Below, in pieces: positions 8,063 through 15,248 of a DNA stretch of 64,000 bases. Made by a program: the position numbers and the translations under genes. The notes beneath the pieces were generated by a model. The model made no database searches, was not told the DNA's origin, and saw only the letters and a list, made by a program, of their open reading frames with translations. Every line of letters starts with the position of its first letter. The stretch's first letter is position 1. Source of the DNA: DASYQD01 sp036005845 (GTDB lineage Bacteria > Acidobacteriota > Thermoanaerobaculia > Multivoradales > JAIOJS01); NCBI GenBank assembly GCA_036005845.1, contig DASYQD010000108.1, positions 42,283-106,282 of the forward strand, given 5' to 3'.

Positions 8063-8605
8063 TCACGAGCTGGCCTCAGGCGATCCGAGCGTGGCCCAGG
8101 GCGCAGCGACACGGAGATCTTCGAGAAAGCGTTCGGGCGTCTCGGGCGTGATCACTAGCTTGCGGTCGGGGAACTTGAGCACCACGGCAAGACGCGGGTC
8201 CATGGCGAGCGCTCGGTAGCTGCCCAGGCGACGGTTGCGGAAGAGCCCGGTGATCGAGAAGAGGCCGCCGTTGCCGAAGAGGCGAAGCGACGAGCTCATC
8301 GCGTCGGGTGAGGACCACGCACGGCGAAGCGAATCGAGGGGCACGACGGTGTCCCAGAGCAATCGGCGAACACGGAGATTGCCACCGTCGAGCGTGTAGC
8401 GTCGGACGACGAACAGCGCGCAGAGCCCGACGATGAGCACCGGGAGCCCGGTAGCCGCGAGCCAGGGCCAGCCGCCGAGGAGATGGCGGGGAAGGATGCT
8501 GCCTTCGAAGACCGCCATGCCGAGCAGGAAGACCGACGCAACGGTGGAGATGACCTTGACCGAGGTGCCCCACGGAGCTGCGAACGCGGCTGGTCGACCG
8601 TCCAT
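8063..8605 (-). CDS. Membrane protein with bacterial PH-like domain
   Basis: 180 residues. Two membrane helices near the N-terminus (VISTVASVFLLGMAVFEGS and WLAATGLPVLIVGLCALFVV) are followed by a domain typical of bacterial PH proteins: RRYTLDGGNLRVRRLLWDTVVPL, SLRLFGNGGLFSITGLF and LVITPETPERFLEDL. Family members sit on the cytoplasmic membrane face and have no known enzymatic activity. It probably forms a transcript with the lipoprotein gene after it. Confidence 0.72.
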   Translation of the reverse strand: MDGRPAAFAAPWGTSVKVISTVASVFLLGMAVFEGSILPRHLLGGWPWLAATGLPVLIVGLCALFVVRRYTLDGGNLRVRRLLWDTVVPLDSLRRAWSSPDAMSSSLRLFGNGGLFSITGLFRNRRLGSYRALAMDPRLAVVLKFPDRKLVITPETPERFLEDLRVAAPWATLGSPEASS

Positions 8606-8645
8606 GGAAGAACTTCCGCGACGACTCTAACCGCTTAGCGCGGCG

Positions 8646-10328
8646 TCACCGTGTCGGCGCGTCCACGAGGCCTTGGCGGTGCACGTCGCGCACGGCTCGG
8701 CCCGATGGGTCCGGCAGGGCCGCGAACGCCGGGTCCCACGCGATGGCCGCCGGCGTGCTGCAGGCGACGCTGTCGCCGCCGGGAACGCAGCGCGCCGCGG
8801 CATCACTCGGGAAGTGGCCGGCGAACAGGATGCGATACAGGTACGCCTCCTTGGTGCGCGGAGTGTTGTAGGGGAAGCGCCACTGCGCCTTGGCGAGGTC
8901 GGCGTCCGCGACTTCATGATCGGCGTAGGCCTTGAGCGAGTCGATCCAGGAGTAGCCGACGCCGTCGGAGAACTGCTCCTTCTGGCGCCAGAGGATCTCG
9001 GGCGGCAGCACGCCCTCGAAGGCCGAGCGTAGGAGCTCCTTTTCGATGCCGCCCGAGCGCACGCGCTTCCTCTCGGGATCGAGCGACATCGCCACGTCGA
9101 GCAGGTCGCGCGACAGGAACGGCACGCGCGCCTCGACGCCCCAGGCGGCCATTGCTTTGTTGGCGCGCAGGCAGTCGTACTTGTGCAGCATGTCGAGCTT
9201 GCGCACGGTCTCGTCGTGCAGCGCGCGCGCCGAGGGCGCCTTGTGGAAGTAGAGGTAGCCGGCGAAGACTTCGTCGGCGCCCTCGCCGGAAAGCACCATC
9301 TTGACGCCCATCGCCTTGATGCGGCGGGCCATCAGGTACATCGGCGTCGCGGCGCGCACGGTGGTGACGTCGTAGGTCTCGAGGTGGTAGATGACGTCGG
9401 CGAGCGCGTCGATGCCCTCCTGCACGGTGAAGCGCGTCTCGTGATGGACGGAGCCGATGTGCTCCGCCACCTTGCGCGCGGCCGCGAGGTCGGGCGAGTC
9501 GGCGAGGCCGACGGCGAAGCTGTGCAGGCGCGGCCACCAGGCCTGCTCGCGGCCGCCGCTCTCGACGCGGCGCGGCGCGAAGCGGGCGGCGGTGGCCGCC
9601 ACCAGTGATGAGTCGAGGCCGCCCGAGAGCAGCACGCCGTAGGGCACGTCGCTCATCAGCTGGCGCTCGATGGCGCCTTCGAGGGCGGCGCGCACGGCTG
9701 CGGCGTCGCATGCGCGCCCCGCGACCGCCTCGTACTCGCGCCACTGCGGCTGCCAGTACCGGCGGATCTCGCCGATTGCGCTGTCGAGGTAGCAGCCGGG
9801 CGGAAAGTCCTCGATCGTCTTGCACACGCCCTCGAGCGCTTTCATCTCGGAGGCGACGAAGAGCTGGCCGTGCTCGTCGCGGCCGGTGTAGAGCGGGCAG
9901 ACGCCGACCGGGTCGCGCGCGATGAGGCAGCGGCGCTGGTCGCGGTCCCAGAGAGCGAAGGCGAAGATGCCGTCGAGCTCGTCGAGGAACGCGGCGCCCT
10001 TCTCCCGCCAGAGCGGCAGGATCACCTCGCAGTCGGAGGCGGTCTGGAAGTCGTACGGCTCCCCGAGCCGCGCGGCGAGCTCGCGGTGATTGTAGATCTC
10101 GCCGTTGACCGTGAGCAGCTGTGCGCCGTCGACGCTCGCGAGCGGCTGTGCGCCGTGCTCCACGTCGACGATCGCCAGCCGCTCGTGCGCGAGCACGGCA
10201 CCTTCGGTGGCGACGACGCCGCTCCAGTCGGGCCCGCGGTGGCGCAGCCGGCGCGCCAGTCGGATCGCGAGCTGGCGCAGCTCGCGGAGGTCCTGCTTGG
10301 TCTCGAAGATGGCGACGATGCCGCACAT
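8646..10328 (-). CDS. asnB: Asparagine synthetase B (glutamine-hydrolysing)
   Basis: 560 residues, close to the length of E. coli AsnB. It begins MCGIVAIF, so Cys2 is the N-terminal nucleophile of the class II glutaminase domain. The glutaminase part includes LLTVNGEIYNHRELAARLG and the SDCEVILPLW stretch. The synthetase domain has the ATP pyrophosphatase loop LLSGGLDSSLVAATAA near residue 236 and VLSGEGADEVFAGYLYFHKAP near 345. It makes asparagine from aspartate, glutamine and ATP in the cytoplasm. The start follows a GGAAGGGAG box. Upstream are a promoter, an Asn-rich leader ORF, a terminator and a further hairpin, so expression is predicted to be attenuated when charged tRNA-Asn is plentiful. 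Confidence 0.96.
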   Translation of the reverse strand: MCGIVAIFETKQDLRELRQLAIRLARRLRHRGPDWSGVVATEGAVLAHERLAIVDVEHGAQPLASVDGAQLLTVNGEIYNHRELAARLGEPYDFQTASDCEVILPLWREKGAAFLDELDGIFAFALWDRDQRRCLIARDPVGVCPLYTGRDEHGQLFVASEMKALEGVCKTIEDFPPGCYLDSAIGEIRRYWQPQWREYEAVAGRACDAAAVRAALEGAIERQLMSDVPYGVLLSGGLDSSLVAATAARFAPRRVESGGREQAWWPRLHSFAVGLADSPDLAAARKVAEHIGSVHHETRFTVQEGIDALADVIYHLETYDVTTVRAATPMYLMARRIKAMGVKMVLSGEGADEVFAGYLYFHKAPSARALHDETVRKLDMLHKYDCLRANKAMAAWGVEARVPFLSRDLLDVAMSLDPERKRVRSGGIEKELLRSAFEGVLPPEILWRQKEQFSDGVGYSWIDSLKAYADHEVADADLAKAQWRFPYNTPRTKEAYLYRILFAGHFPSDAAARCVPGGDSVACSTPAAIAWDPAFAALPDPSGRAVRDVHRQGLVDAPTR

Positions 10329-10350
10329 GGCTTGCTCCCTTCCGTCGTGG

Positions 10351-10386
10351 TTTCGCGGCAGGAGCGTCCTCGCTCCTGCCGCGAAA
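10351..10386 (-). other. Perfect 16-bp hairpin between the attenuator and asnB
   Basis: TTTCGCGGCAGGAGCG pairs with CGCTCCTGCCGCGAAA across a 4-nt loop. In the asnB direction it begins within the last three bases of the attenuator U-tract and ends about 22 nt before the asnB ATG. It has no U-tract of its own downstream. It could cap read-through mRNA at its 5' side or assist termination; its role is unknown. Confidence 0.7.
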
Positions 10387-10424
10387 AAAACGAAAGGCCC
10401 GCAACCTCGAGGGGTGCGGGCCTT
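10384..10424 (-). terminator. Transcription attenuator (intrinsic terminator) in the asnB leader
   Basis: In the asnB direction AAGGCCCGCA pairs with TGCGGGCCTT (10 bp, extended by 3 further pairs past a mismatch), followed by TCGTTTTTTT. The 5' arm and loop can instead pair with the leader segment at 10462-10473 (GGGTACGGGACC): about 10 pairs with one A-C mismatch and one bulged A. That alternative would destroy the terminator. Confidence 0.85.
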
Positions 10425-10453
10425 GGCGTCCTGGTGACTGTGATGGTCAGCGG

Positions 10454-10531
10454 CTACGCGTGGTCCCGTACCCTCCGGCTGGGATTGCCGTTCGAATTCA
10501 CGTTGGCGTTCAGGTTACGGAACGAGCGCAT
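10454..10531 (-). CDS. Asn-rich leader peptide of asnB (attenuation control)
   Basis: A 25-codon ORF from ATG at 10531 to TAG at 10454-10456. It starts MRSFRNLN, and Asn occupies every second position from residue 6 to residue 16 (six Asn, codons between 10516 and 10484). Then comes PSRRVRDHA. A ribosome short of Asn-tRNA would stall on this run, leaving the segment 10462-10473 free to form the antiterminator. A ribosome reaching the stop would cover that segment and let the terminator form. The -10 box lies only 10 nt before the ATG, so the leader mRNA would be nearly leaderless. The peptide itself needs no function. Confidence 0.87.
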   Translation of the reverse strand: MRSFRNLNANVNSNGNPSRRVRDHA

Positions 10532-10541
10532 CGGTGAGCAG

Positions 10542-10570
10542 ATACTGCGTCACTTCTCTTTGGCTGTCAA
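10542..10570 (-). promoter_or_regulatory. Sigma-70-type promoter of the asnB leader transcript
   Basis: On the minus strand TTGACA (10570-10565), a 17-bp spacer, and CAGTAT (10547-10542). The predicted transcription start near 10535 is about 4 nt before the leader ATG. The -35 matches consensus exactly. Confidence 0.8.
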
Positions 10571-10618
10571 GAGGGACGGTCGCGACCGAATTCGTTTCCG
10601 CTGGCGAGCGCAGGCCTC

Positions 10619-10627
10619 TGCTAGCGT
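10619..10627 (+). promoter_or_regulatory. Extended -10 box of gph, leaderless
   Basis: TGCTAGCGT (TG at 10619-10620, hexamer TAGCGT at 10622-10627) ends 6 nt before the gph ATG, which would place the transcription start at or next to the start codon. Confidence 0.5.
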
Positions 10628-10633
10628 GCCGCG

Positions 10634-11290
10634 ATGCGTCCGGCCGGCATCGTCTTTGACCTCGACGGCACGCTCGTCGATTCCCGGCTCGACCTCGCCG
10701 CGGGCATCAATGCGACGCGCGAACGGCTAGGTCTCGCGCCGCTGCCGATGGAGGCGATCGCCGCGATGGTGGGCGAGGGTGCGCGCACGTTGCTGCGTCG
10801 CGCGTTGCCCGATGCGATCGACGGCGCGGCGTTCGACGAGGCGCTTTCGCTCTTCCTCGATCTCTACTATGACCGCTGCCTCGACTCGACGCGCGCCTAC
10901 CCAGGAATCCCGGAGCTGCTGGCTGCGCTCTCACCGCATTTCCCGCTCGCCGTGCTCACCAACAAGCCGGAGCGGCACTCGCGCCGCATCCTCGACGGGC
11001 TTGGCCTCTCCAGCCGCTTCCAGTGGCTCGTCGGCGGCGACACTCTGGCGATGCGCAAGCCCGAGCCCGGCGGCCTGCTCCACATCGCGGCGCAGTGGGA
11101 CACTTTACCGTCACAGCTCCTGCTCGTCGGCGACAGCGACATCGACGTGGCGACGGCCCGCGCCGCCGGCTCCGCGCTGGCCGTCGTCGCCTGGGGCTTC
11201 GGCGCGCTCGACCGCAGCGGCGCCGACGCGGCGAACGCCTGGCAGCTCGACTCGCCCGCCGACCTCCTCGCTCGCCTGCATTTGACCTGA
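10634..11290 (+). CDS. gph: Phosphoglycolate phosphatase-like HAD hydrolase
   Basis: 218 residues. HAD motif I is IVFDLDGTLVDS (nucleophile Asp and acid/base Asp), motif II lies in LAVLTNKPERHS, motif III is the Lys in AMRKPEPGGL, and motif IV is LLLVGDSDIDVATARAAG. The helical cap between motifs I and II (residues about 20-80) is of the phosphoglycolate-phosphatase kind. Likely role: removing 2-phosphoglycolate formed by DNA repair or oxygenation. The HAD family is broad, so another phosphate monoester is possible. It is divergent from the asnB leader, and the mRNA is probably leaderless. Confidence 0.85.
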   Translation: MRPAGIVFDLDGTLVDSRLDLAAGINATRERLGLAPLPMEAIAAMVGEGARTLLRRALPDAIDGAAFDEALSLFLDLYYDRCLDSTRAYPGIPELLAALSPHFPLAVLTNKPERHSRRILDGLGLSSRFQWLVGGDTLAMRKPEPGGLLHIAAQWDTLPSQLLLVGDSDIDVATARAAGSALAVVAWGFGALDRSGADAANAWQLDSPADLLARLHLT

Positions 11291-11443
11291 ACCTGGCGCG
11301 GTCCGCGCGTCACACACCAAGGCTCGTTTCCGCCGCGCCTGGCGTTAGGATGCCGAGAGATCTCGGCCGCCCTTTCACGGTTTCCACGCGTTCCGCCCAC
11401 GGCCCGGCCGTGGCTCGACAACATCGCGAGTGAGGAGGACCCC

Positions 11444-13267
11444 ATGACGGAGCGTCGTCCGCCCGAAGATCCCGCGCTGTCCGGACTCGAGCTTCGTTCC
11501 GATGCCGAAGCCGGCGATCCCGCCGATCCTGCCACGCTGACGCGGCGCAACCTGCTGCGCTGGGGTGCCCTCGCCGGCGCTGCCGCGCCGCTTGCGGCGC
11601 TGCCCGGCGCCGCGCGCGCCGAGAGCGTTGCCGCCCCGGCCACGCAGCTCGAGGAGGCCACCATCGCCGGCCTGCAGGCGGCGATGACCGCGGGCGGCCT
11701 CAACTCCCAGACGCTCGTCGCCATGTACCTCGAGCGCATCGCCGCACTCGACGAGAACGGGCCGGCGGTCAACGCGGTGCTCGAGGTCAATCCCGACGCC
11801 AAGAAGATCGCCAAGGCGCTCGACAAGGAGCGCAAGGACGGCCACGTGCGCGGGCCGCTGCACGGCATCCCGATCATGCTCAAGGCCAACATCGACACCG
11901 CCGACCGCATGTCGACGACCGCCGGCTCGCTGGCGCTCGTCGGCGATCCGCCGCACCAGGACGCCACGGTGGCGGCGCGGCTGCGTGCCGCCGGTGCCGT
12001 CATCCTCGGCAAGACCAACCTTTCCGAGTGGGCGAACTTCCGCGGCTTCAACTCGACGAGCGGCTGGAGCGGCCAGGGCGGACAGACCCGCAACCCGTAC
12101 GTGCTCGACCGCAACCCTTGCGGCAGCAGCTCGGGCTCGGCGGCGTCGGTGGCCGCGAACTTCACGGCCGCCGGCCTCGGCACGGAGACCGACGGCTCGA
12201 TCGTCTGCCCGGCGACGAGCAACGGCGTCGTCGGCATCAAGCCCACGGTCGGGCTCACCAGCCGCGCCGGCGTCATTCCCATCTCCCACACGCAGGACAC
12301 CGTCGGCCCGCACGCGCGTACGGTGGCCGATGCGGCGGCGGTGCTCTCGGCGCTCGTCGGCGTCGACCCGCGGGACCCGCAGACCGCCGCCAGCGCCGGC
12401 CACTTCTCGACCGACTACACGCAGTTCCTCGACCCCCACGGCCTCGACGGCGCCCGCATCGGCGTGCTGCGCGGCGGCGGCGTCACCGGCTACAGCCGCT
12501 CCACCGACGAGCTCTACGAGCAGGCGCTGCAGGCGATGGCGGATGCCGGCGCCATCCTCGTCGAGACCGAGATCCCCACCATCGACGAGCTCAACGCCGA
12601 CTCGGCCGAGATCATCGTCTTGATCTACGAGTTCAAGCGCGACCTCAATGCCTATCTGGCGACGCGCACCGGCGTGCCGGTGCACACGATGGCCGACGTC
12701 ATCGCTTTCAACAACGCGCACGCGAGCCAGGAGCTGCAGTACTTCGGGCAGGAATTCTTCGAGCTCGCCGAGCAGGAGATCTTCAGCCAGGAGGAGTACG
12801 AGGCGGCGCTCGAGCGCGGGCACCGGCTGGCCGGTCCCGAGGGCATCGACGCGGCGCTGGCGGCCGATCACCTCGACGCGCTGGTGGCGCCCACCGGCTC
12901 GCCGGCGTGGACCATCGACCTCGTCAACGGCGACCACTTCTTGGGCGCCAGCTCCGGCGCCTCGGCGGTCGCGGGCTATCCGATCATCAACGTGCCGATG
13001 GGGTTCGCGTTCAACCTGCCGGTGGGGATCAGCTTCTTCGGCACGGCGTACAGCGAGCCGAAGCTGATCGAGCTCGCCTCCGGCTTCGAGGCGGCCACCC
13101 ACGCGCGGCGGCCGCCGACGTTCATCCCGACGCTGCCGCTGCCCAAGGGCGTGTCGGCGTTCGGCGGCAAAGCGCTGCAGCGCTTCCAGGCGACGAAGAG
13201 CACCATCCAGCGGCGCATCGACGCCCTGCCGGCGGCGATGCGCAACCGACTGAAGAGCGTCCTCTAA
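11444..13267 (+). CDS. Tat-exported amidase (amidase-signature family)
   Basis: 607 residues with a clear AGGAGG box before the ATG. A Tat signal is present: TRRNLLRWGALAGAAAPLAALPGAARA. The mature enzyme belongs to the amidase-signature family: catalytic Lys in PIMLKANIDT (about residue 145) and the Ser-cisSer pair in NPCGSSSGSAASVAAN (about 225-235), then GTETDGSIVCPATSNGVVGIKPT. Family members hydrolyse amide bonds; the physiological substrate cannot be read from sequence. Export with a Tat signal suggests folding in the cytoplasm and action in the periplasm. Its stop overlaps by 4 nt the end of the convergent msrA gene. Confidence 0.92.
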   Translation: MTERRPPEDPALSGLELRSDAEAGDPADPATLTRRNLLRWGALAGAAAPLAALPGAARAESVAAPATQLEEATIAGLQAAMTAGGLNSQTLVAMYLERIAALDENGPAVNAVLEVNPDAKKIAKALDKERKDGHVRGPLHGIPIMLKANIDTADRMSTTAGSLALVGDPPHQDATVAARLRAAGAVILGKTNLSEWANFRGFNSTSGWSGQGGQTRNPYVLDRNPCGSSSGSAASVAANFTAAGLGTETDGSIVCPATSNGVVGIKPTVGLTSRAGVIPISHTQDTVGPHARTVADAAAVLSALVGVDPRDPQTAASAGHFSTDYTQFLDPHGLDGARIGVLRGGGVTGYSRSTDELYEQALQAMADAGAILVETEIPTIDELNADSAEIIVLIYEFKRDLNAYLATRTGVPVHTMADVIAFNNAHASQELQYFGQEFFELAEQEIFSQEEYEAALERGHRLAGPEGIDAALAADHLDALVAPTGSPAWTIDLVNGDHFLGASSGASAVAGYPIINVPMGFAFNLPVGISFFGTAYSEPKLIELASGFEAATHARRPPTFIPTLPLPKGVSAFGGKALQRFQATKSTIQRRIDALPAAMRNRLKSVL

Positions 13268-14034
13268 CGCGGGATCCGCGCCGCGAGCTCGGCGGCGGGC
13301 ACGCCGAGCTCGCGGGCCGCGGCCTGCAGCGCTTCCGCGCCGGCGAAGCCGCCGGCGTAGGCGTTGAGATGCGCGGCGGCCGGAGAGGCGAGAAACGCTT
13401 CGCGGCCGCCGACGCGCGCGGCGAGCTGGCGCACGAGGTCAGGCGCCAGGCGCTGCAGGTTGGCCTTCTGGTTGACCGCCTCGGCAGGCCAGAAGTGGCC
13501 AACCGGCACGACGGCGGTCGATACGCGCTCGCCGGCGGCGCGCGCCACGGCGCGTCGCGACGCCAGCGCTTCGCGGCGCTGCGCATCGTCCGCATAGAGG
13601 GCTGCCTCGCGCGTGCGCGGTGGCCCCGGCAAGCCCACGGCGGGATGGGCCGCCCAGAACGCGGCGAGCAGTTGGCGGTACGACGTTCGCGCGGGGTCGT
13701 AGGCGACCTCCACCGACTCGCGGTGGTCGCCGGTGTGATGGTAGTCGGGTTTGTCGGTGGTGCCGCCGGCGTAGCCGACGCGCGTGGCCACCACTCCGGG
13801 GAGACTCCCGAACCGGGAGTCGGCGGCCCAGAATCAGCCGACGGCGAAAGTGGCGTGGGCGAGGCCTTCCGTGTCGACCGGCTCGGGCAGCGACGGTGCC
13901 ACCGATGCAAGCGGCAACGGCGCCGTCACCGGCGCGGCGAGACCGGCGCGCAGCCCGCCGGCGAGGGCGAGGAGGACGAGCAGGAGAGCGAGCAAATGAG
14001 GCGCGGCGCTGCGGCGAGCTGCTGAGTGCGTCAT
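13264..14034 (-). CDS. msrA: Selenoprotein peptide-methionine sulfoxide reductase A (TGA at codon 67 read as Sec)
   Basis: One frame runs from ATG 14034 to TAG 13264 (257 codons), interrupted only by TGA at 13836-13834. Upstream are a signal peptide (MTHSAARRSAAPHLLALLLV and so on to about residue 34) and the MsrA lead-in HATFAVG. The TGA follows, then FWAADSRFGSLPGVVATRVG and YAGGTT...TGDHRESVEVAYDP. In MsrA this position is the catalytic Cys of GCFWG, so the TGA is read as selenocysteine (U67). The conserved Glu (HRESVEV) is present. No other Cys occurs in the protein, so there is no resolving Cys, as in known selenoprotein MsrAs. A SECIS-like hairpin begins 12 nt after the TGA. The protein would repair methionine-S-sulfoxide in the periplasm. 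The alternative is a nonsense mutation; selenocysteine machinery is not in this window. Confidence 0.82.
13803..13821 (-). promoter_or_regulatory. Candidate bacterial SECIS hairpin of msrA
   Basis: In the msrA sense the segment reads GACTCCCGGTTCGGGAGTC: a perfect 7-bp stem (8 bp if the loop is reduced to GTT) with apical loop GGTTC. The first loop G is 20 nt after the TGA, within the range of SelB-read bacterial SECIS elements, which also place G at the start of the loop. It lies within coding sequence that also encodes conserved MsrA residues. Confidence 0.7.
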
Positions 14035-14115
14035 GCCGTCGATACGGCCGCGCCGACCGCCCGGATCGGCGCTGCCGGCGCGGTCTCCTTGCAAGGTGGC
14101 GGCGCACCGTGCACA

Positions 14116-15024
14116 ATGTATGGGCAAACAACGGCAGCACAGAGAGATGCGCCTGACTCGCCGCGCGATCACCGGTTGAGCGATTCCCCGCACGCGACCA
14201 CGGCGGTGGTGAGCGCCAAGGGCGGCGTGGGCAAGACGACGACCGCCGTCAACCTCGGCGCCGCGCTCGCCGTGCGCGGCCACACGGTGCTGGTCGTCGA
14301 TCTCGACTGCCAGGCGTCGGCGTCGCTGTCGCTCGGCCTCAAGCGCCACCAGCTCGCGCCGTCCTCCGCCGACGTGCTGCTGCGCGGCGAGGCGGCGGGC
14401 GCCGCGGTGCGGCCGACGAAGCTGCCTGGGCTGTGGGTGCTTCCCGCGTCGGCGGACCTCGCCAGCGTCGAGGGCGACCTCGCCAACCTGCGCACCAAAG
14501 AACGCGGGCTGGCCCGCGCGCTCGAGCCGCTGCGCGAGCGCTTCGAGCACATCGTCATCGACTGCCCGCCGGGGATGGGCCTCCTGAGCCGCAACGCGCT
14601 GGTGGCGGCCGACTGCTACCTCGTGCCGGTGGTGCCGCACTACCTGGCGGTCGAGGGGCTCGAGAACCTGATCCAGGCGGTGGCGCGGCTCGACTTCCGC
14701 GCCCAGACGCGGACACAGTTCCTGGGCGTCGTGCCGACGATGGTCGACCTGCGCCTCAAGACGGTGAAGCAGTACCTCGAGACGATCCGCGCCACCTTCG
14801 GCCAGTCGGTCTTCTGCGTCGAGGTGCGCACCAACGCGCGGCTGGCGGAGGCGCCGGCGCTCGGCGGGACCATCTTCGAGCATGACCCGGACTGCGTCGG
14901 CGCCGACTGTCACCGGCTGCTCGCCGAGGAGTTCCTGCTGCGGCTGCAGCAGACGCTCGGCATCGGCACGCCGGCGGTGGAGGCGGTCACCGCGGCCGAC
15001 GGCAGCGCGGCTTTGCCGTTCTGA
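14116..15024 (+). CDS. ParA/Soj-like P-loop ATPase
   Basis: About 302 residues from ATG 14116. A TTG at 14176 would fit the family N-terminus better and would agree with a possible promoter, TTGCAA, 17 bp, CACAAT (14089-14117). Deviant Walker A: SAKGGVGKTTTAVNLG. Walker A' is VLVVDLDCQASASLSLG and Walker B is HIVIDCPPGMGLLS. The body follows the ParA/MinD fold. No parB or parS-like repeat lies beside it, so this is an orphan ParA, more likely positioning a cellular cargo than segregating a plasmid. That is inference. Confidence 0.85.
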   Translation: MYGQTTAAQRDAPDSPRDHRLSDSPHATTAVVSAKGGVGKTTTAVNLGAALAVRGHTVLVVDLDCQASASLSLGLKRHQLAPSSADVLLRGEAAGAAVRPTKLPGLWVLPASADLASVEGDLANLRTKERGLARALEPLRERFEHIVIDCPPGMGLLSRNALVAADCYLVPVVPHYLAVEGLENLIQAVARLDFRAQTRTQFLGVVPTMVDLRLKTVKQYLETIRATFGQSVFCVEVRTNARLAEAPALGGTIFEHDPDCVGADCHRLLAEEFLLRLQQTLGIGTPAVEAVTAADGSAALPF

Positions 15025-15248
15025 GCGCTACGCGCGCCGCGGGGGCGGATGCGGAGCCCACGGTGCTGTCTGCTGGCACTGAGCGTGCTGCGGTCCGCGG
15101 CGTGCGGCTCGTGAATCCTGTCAGCGCCGACGCCATGCGCGTGGAGCGCGAAGCCACGCGCCTGCAGTGTGACGATACGACTGTGCAGCGTTGCAACACC
15201 GGCATGCGGCGCGACGTGACCGGTCCTCGGTGCCACGTTGGCTTCGGC

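Noticed and set aside
13264..13794. A shorter msrA starting downstream of the TGA at a GTG
   Set aside because: It would lack the catalytic position and FW motif and would be a non-functional fragment. The upstream frame contains a signal peptide and the MsrA lead-in, so the TGA-containing gene is preferred.
13834..14913. Minus-strand frame of 359 codons running from inside parA through the msrA start
   Set aside because: Only the last 67 codons (from ATG 14034) are real; they are the N-terminus of msrA up to its TGA. The remainder is antisense to parA.
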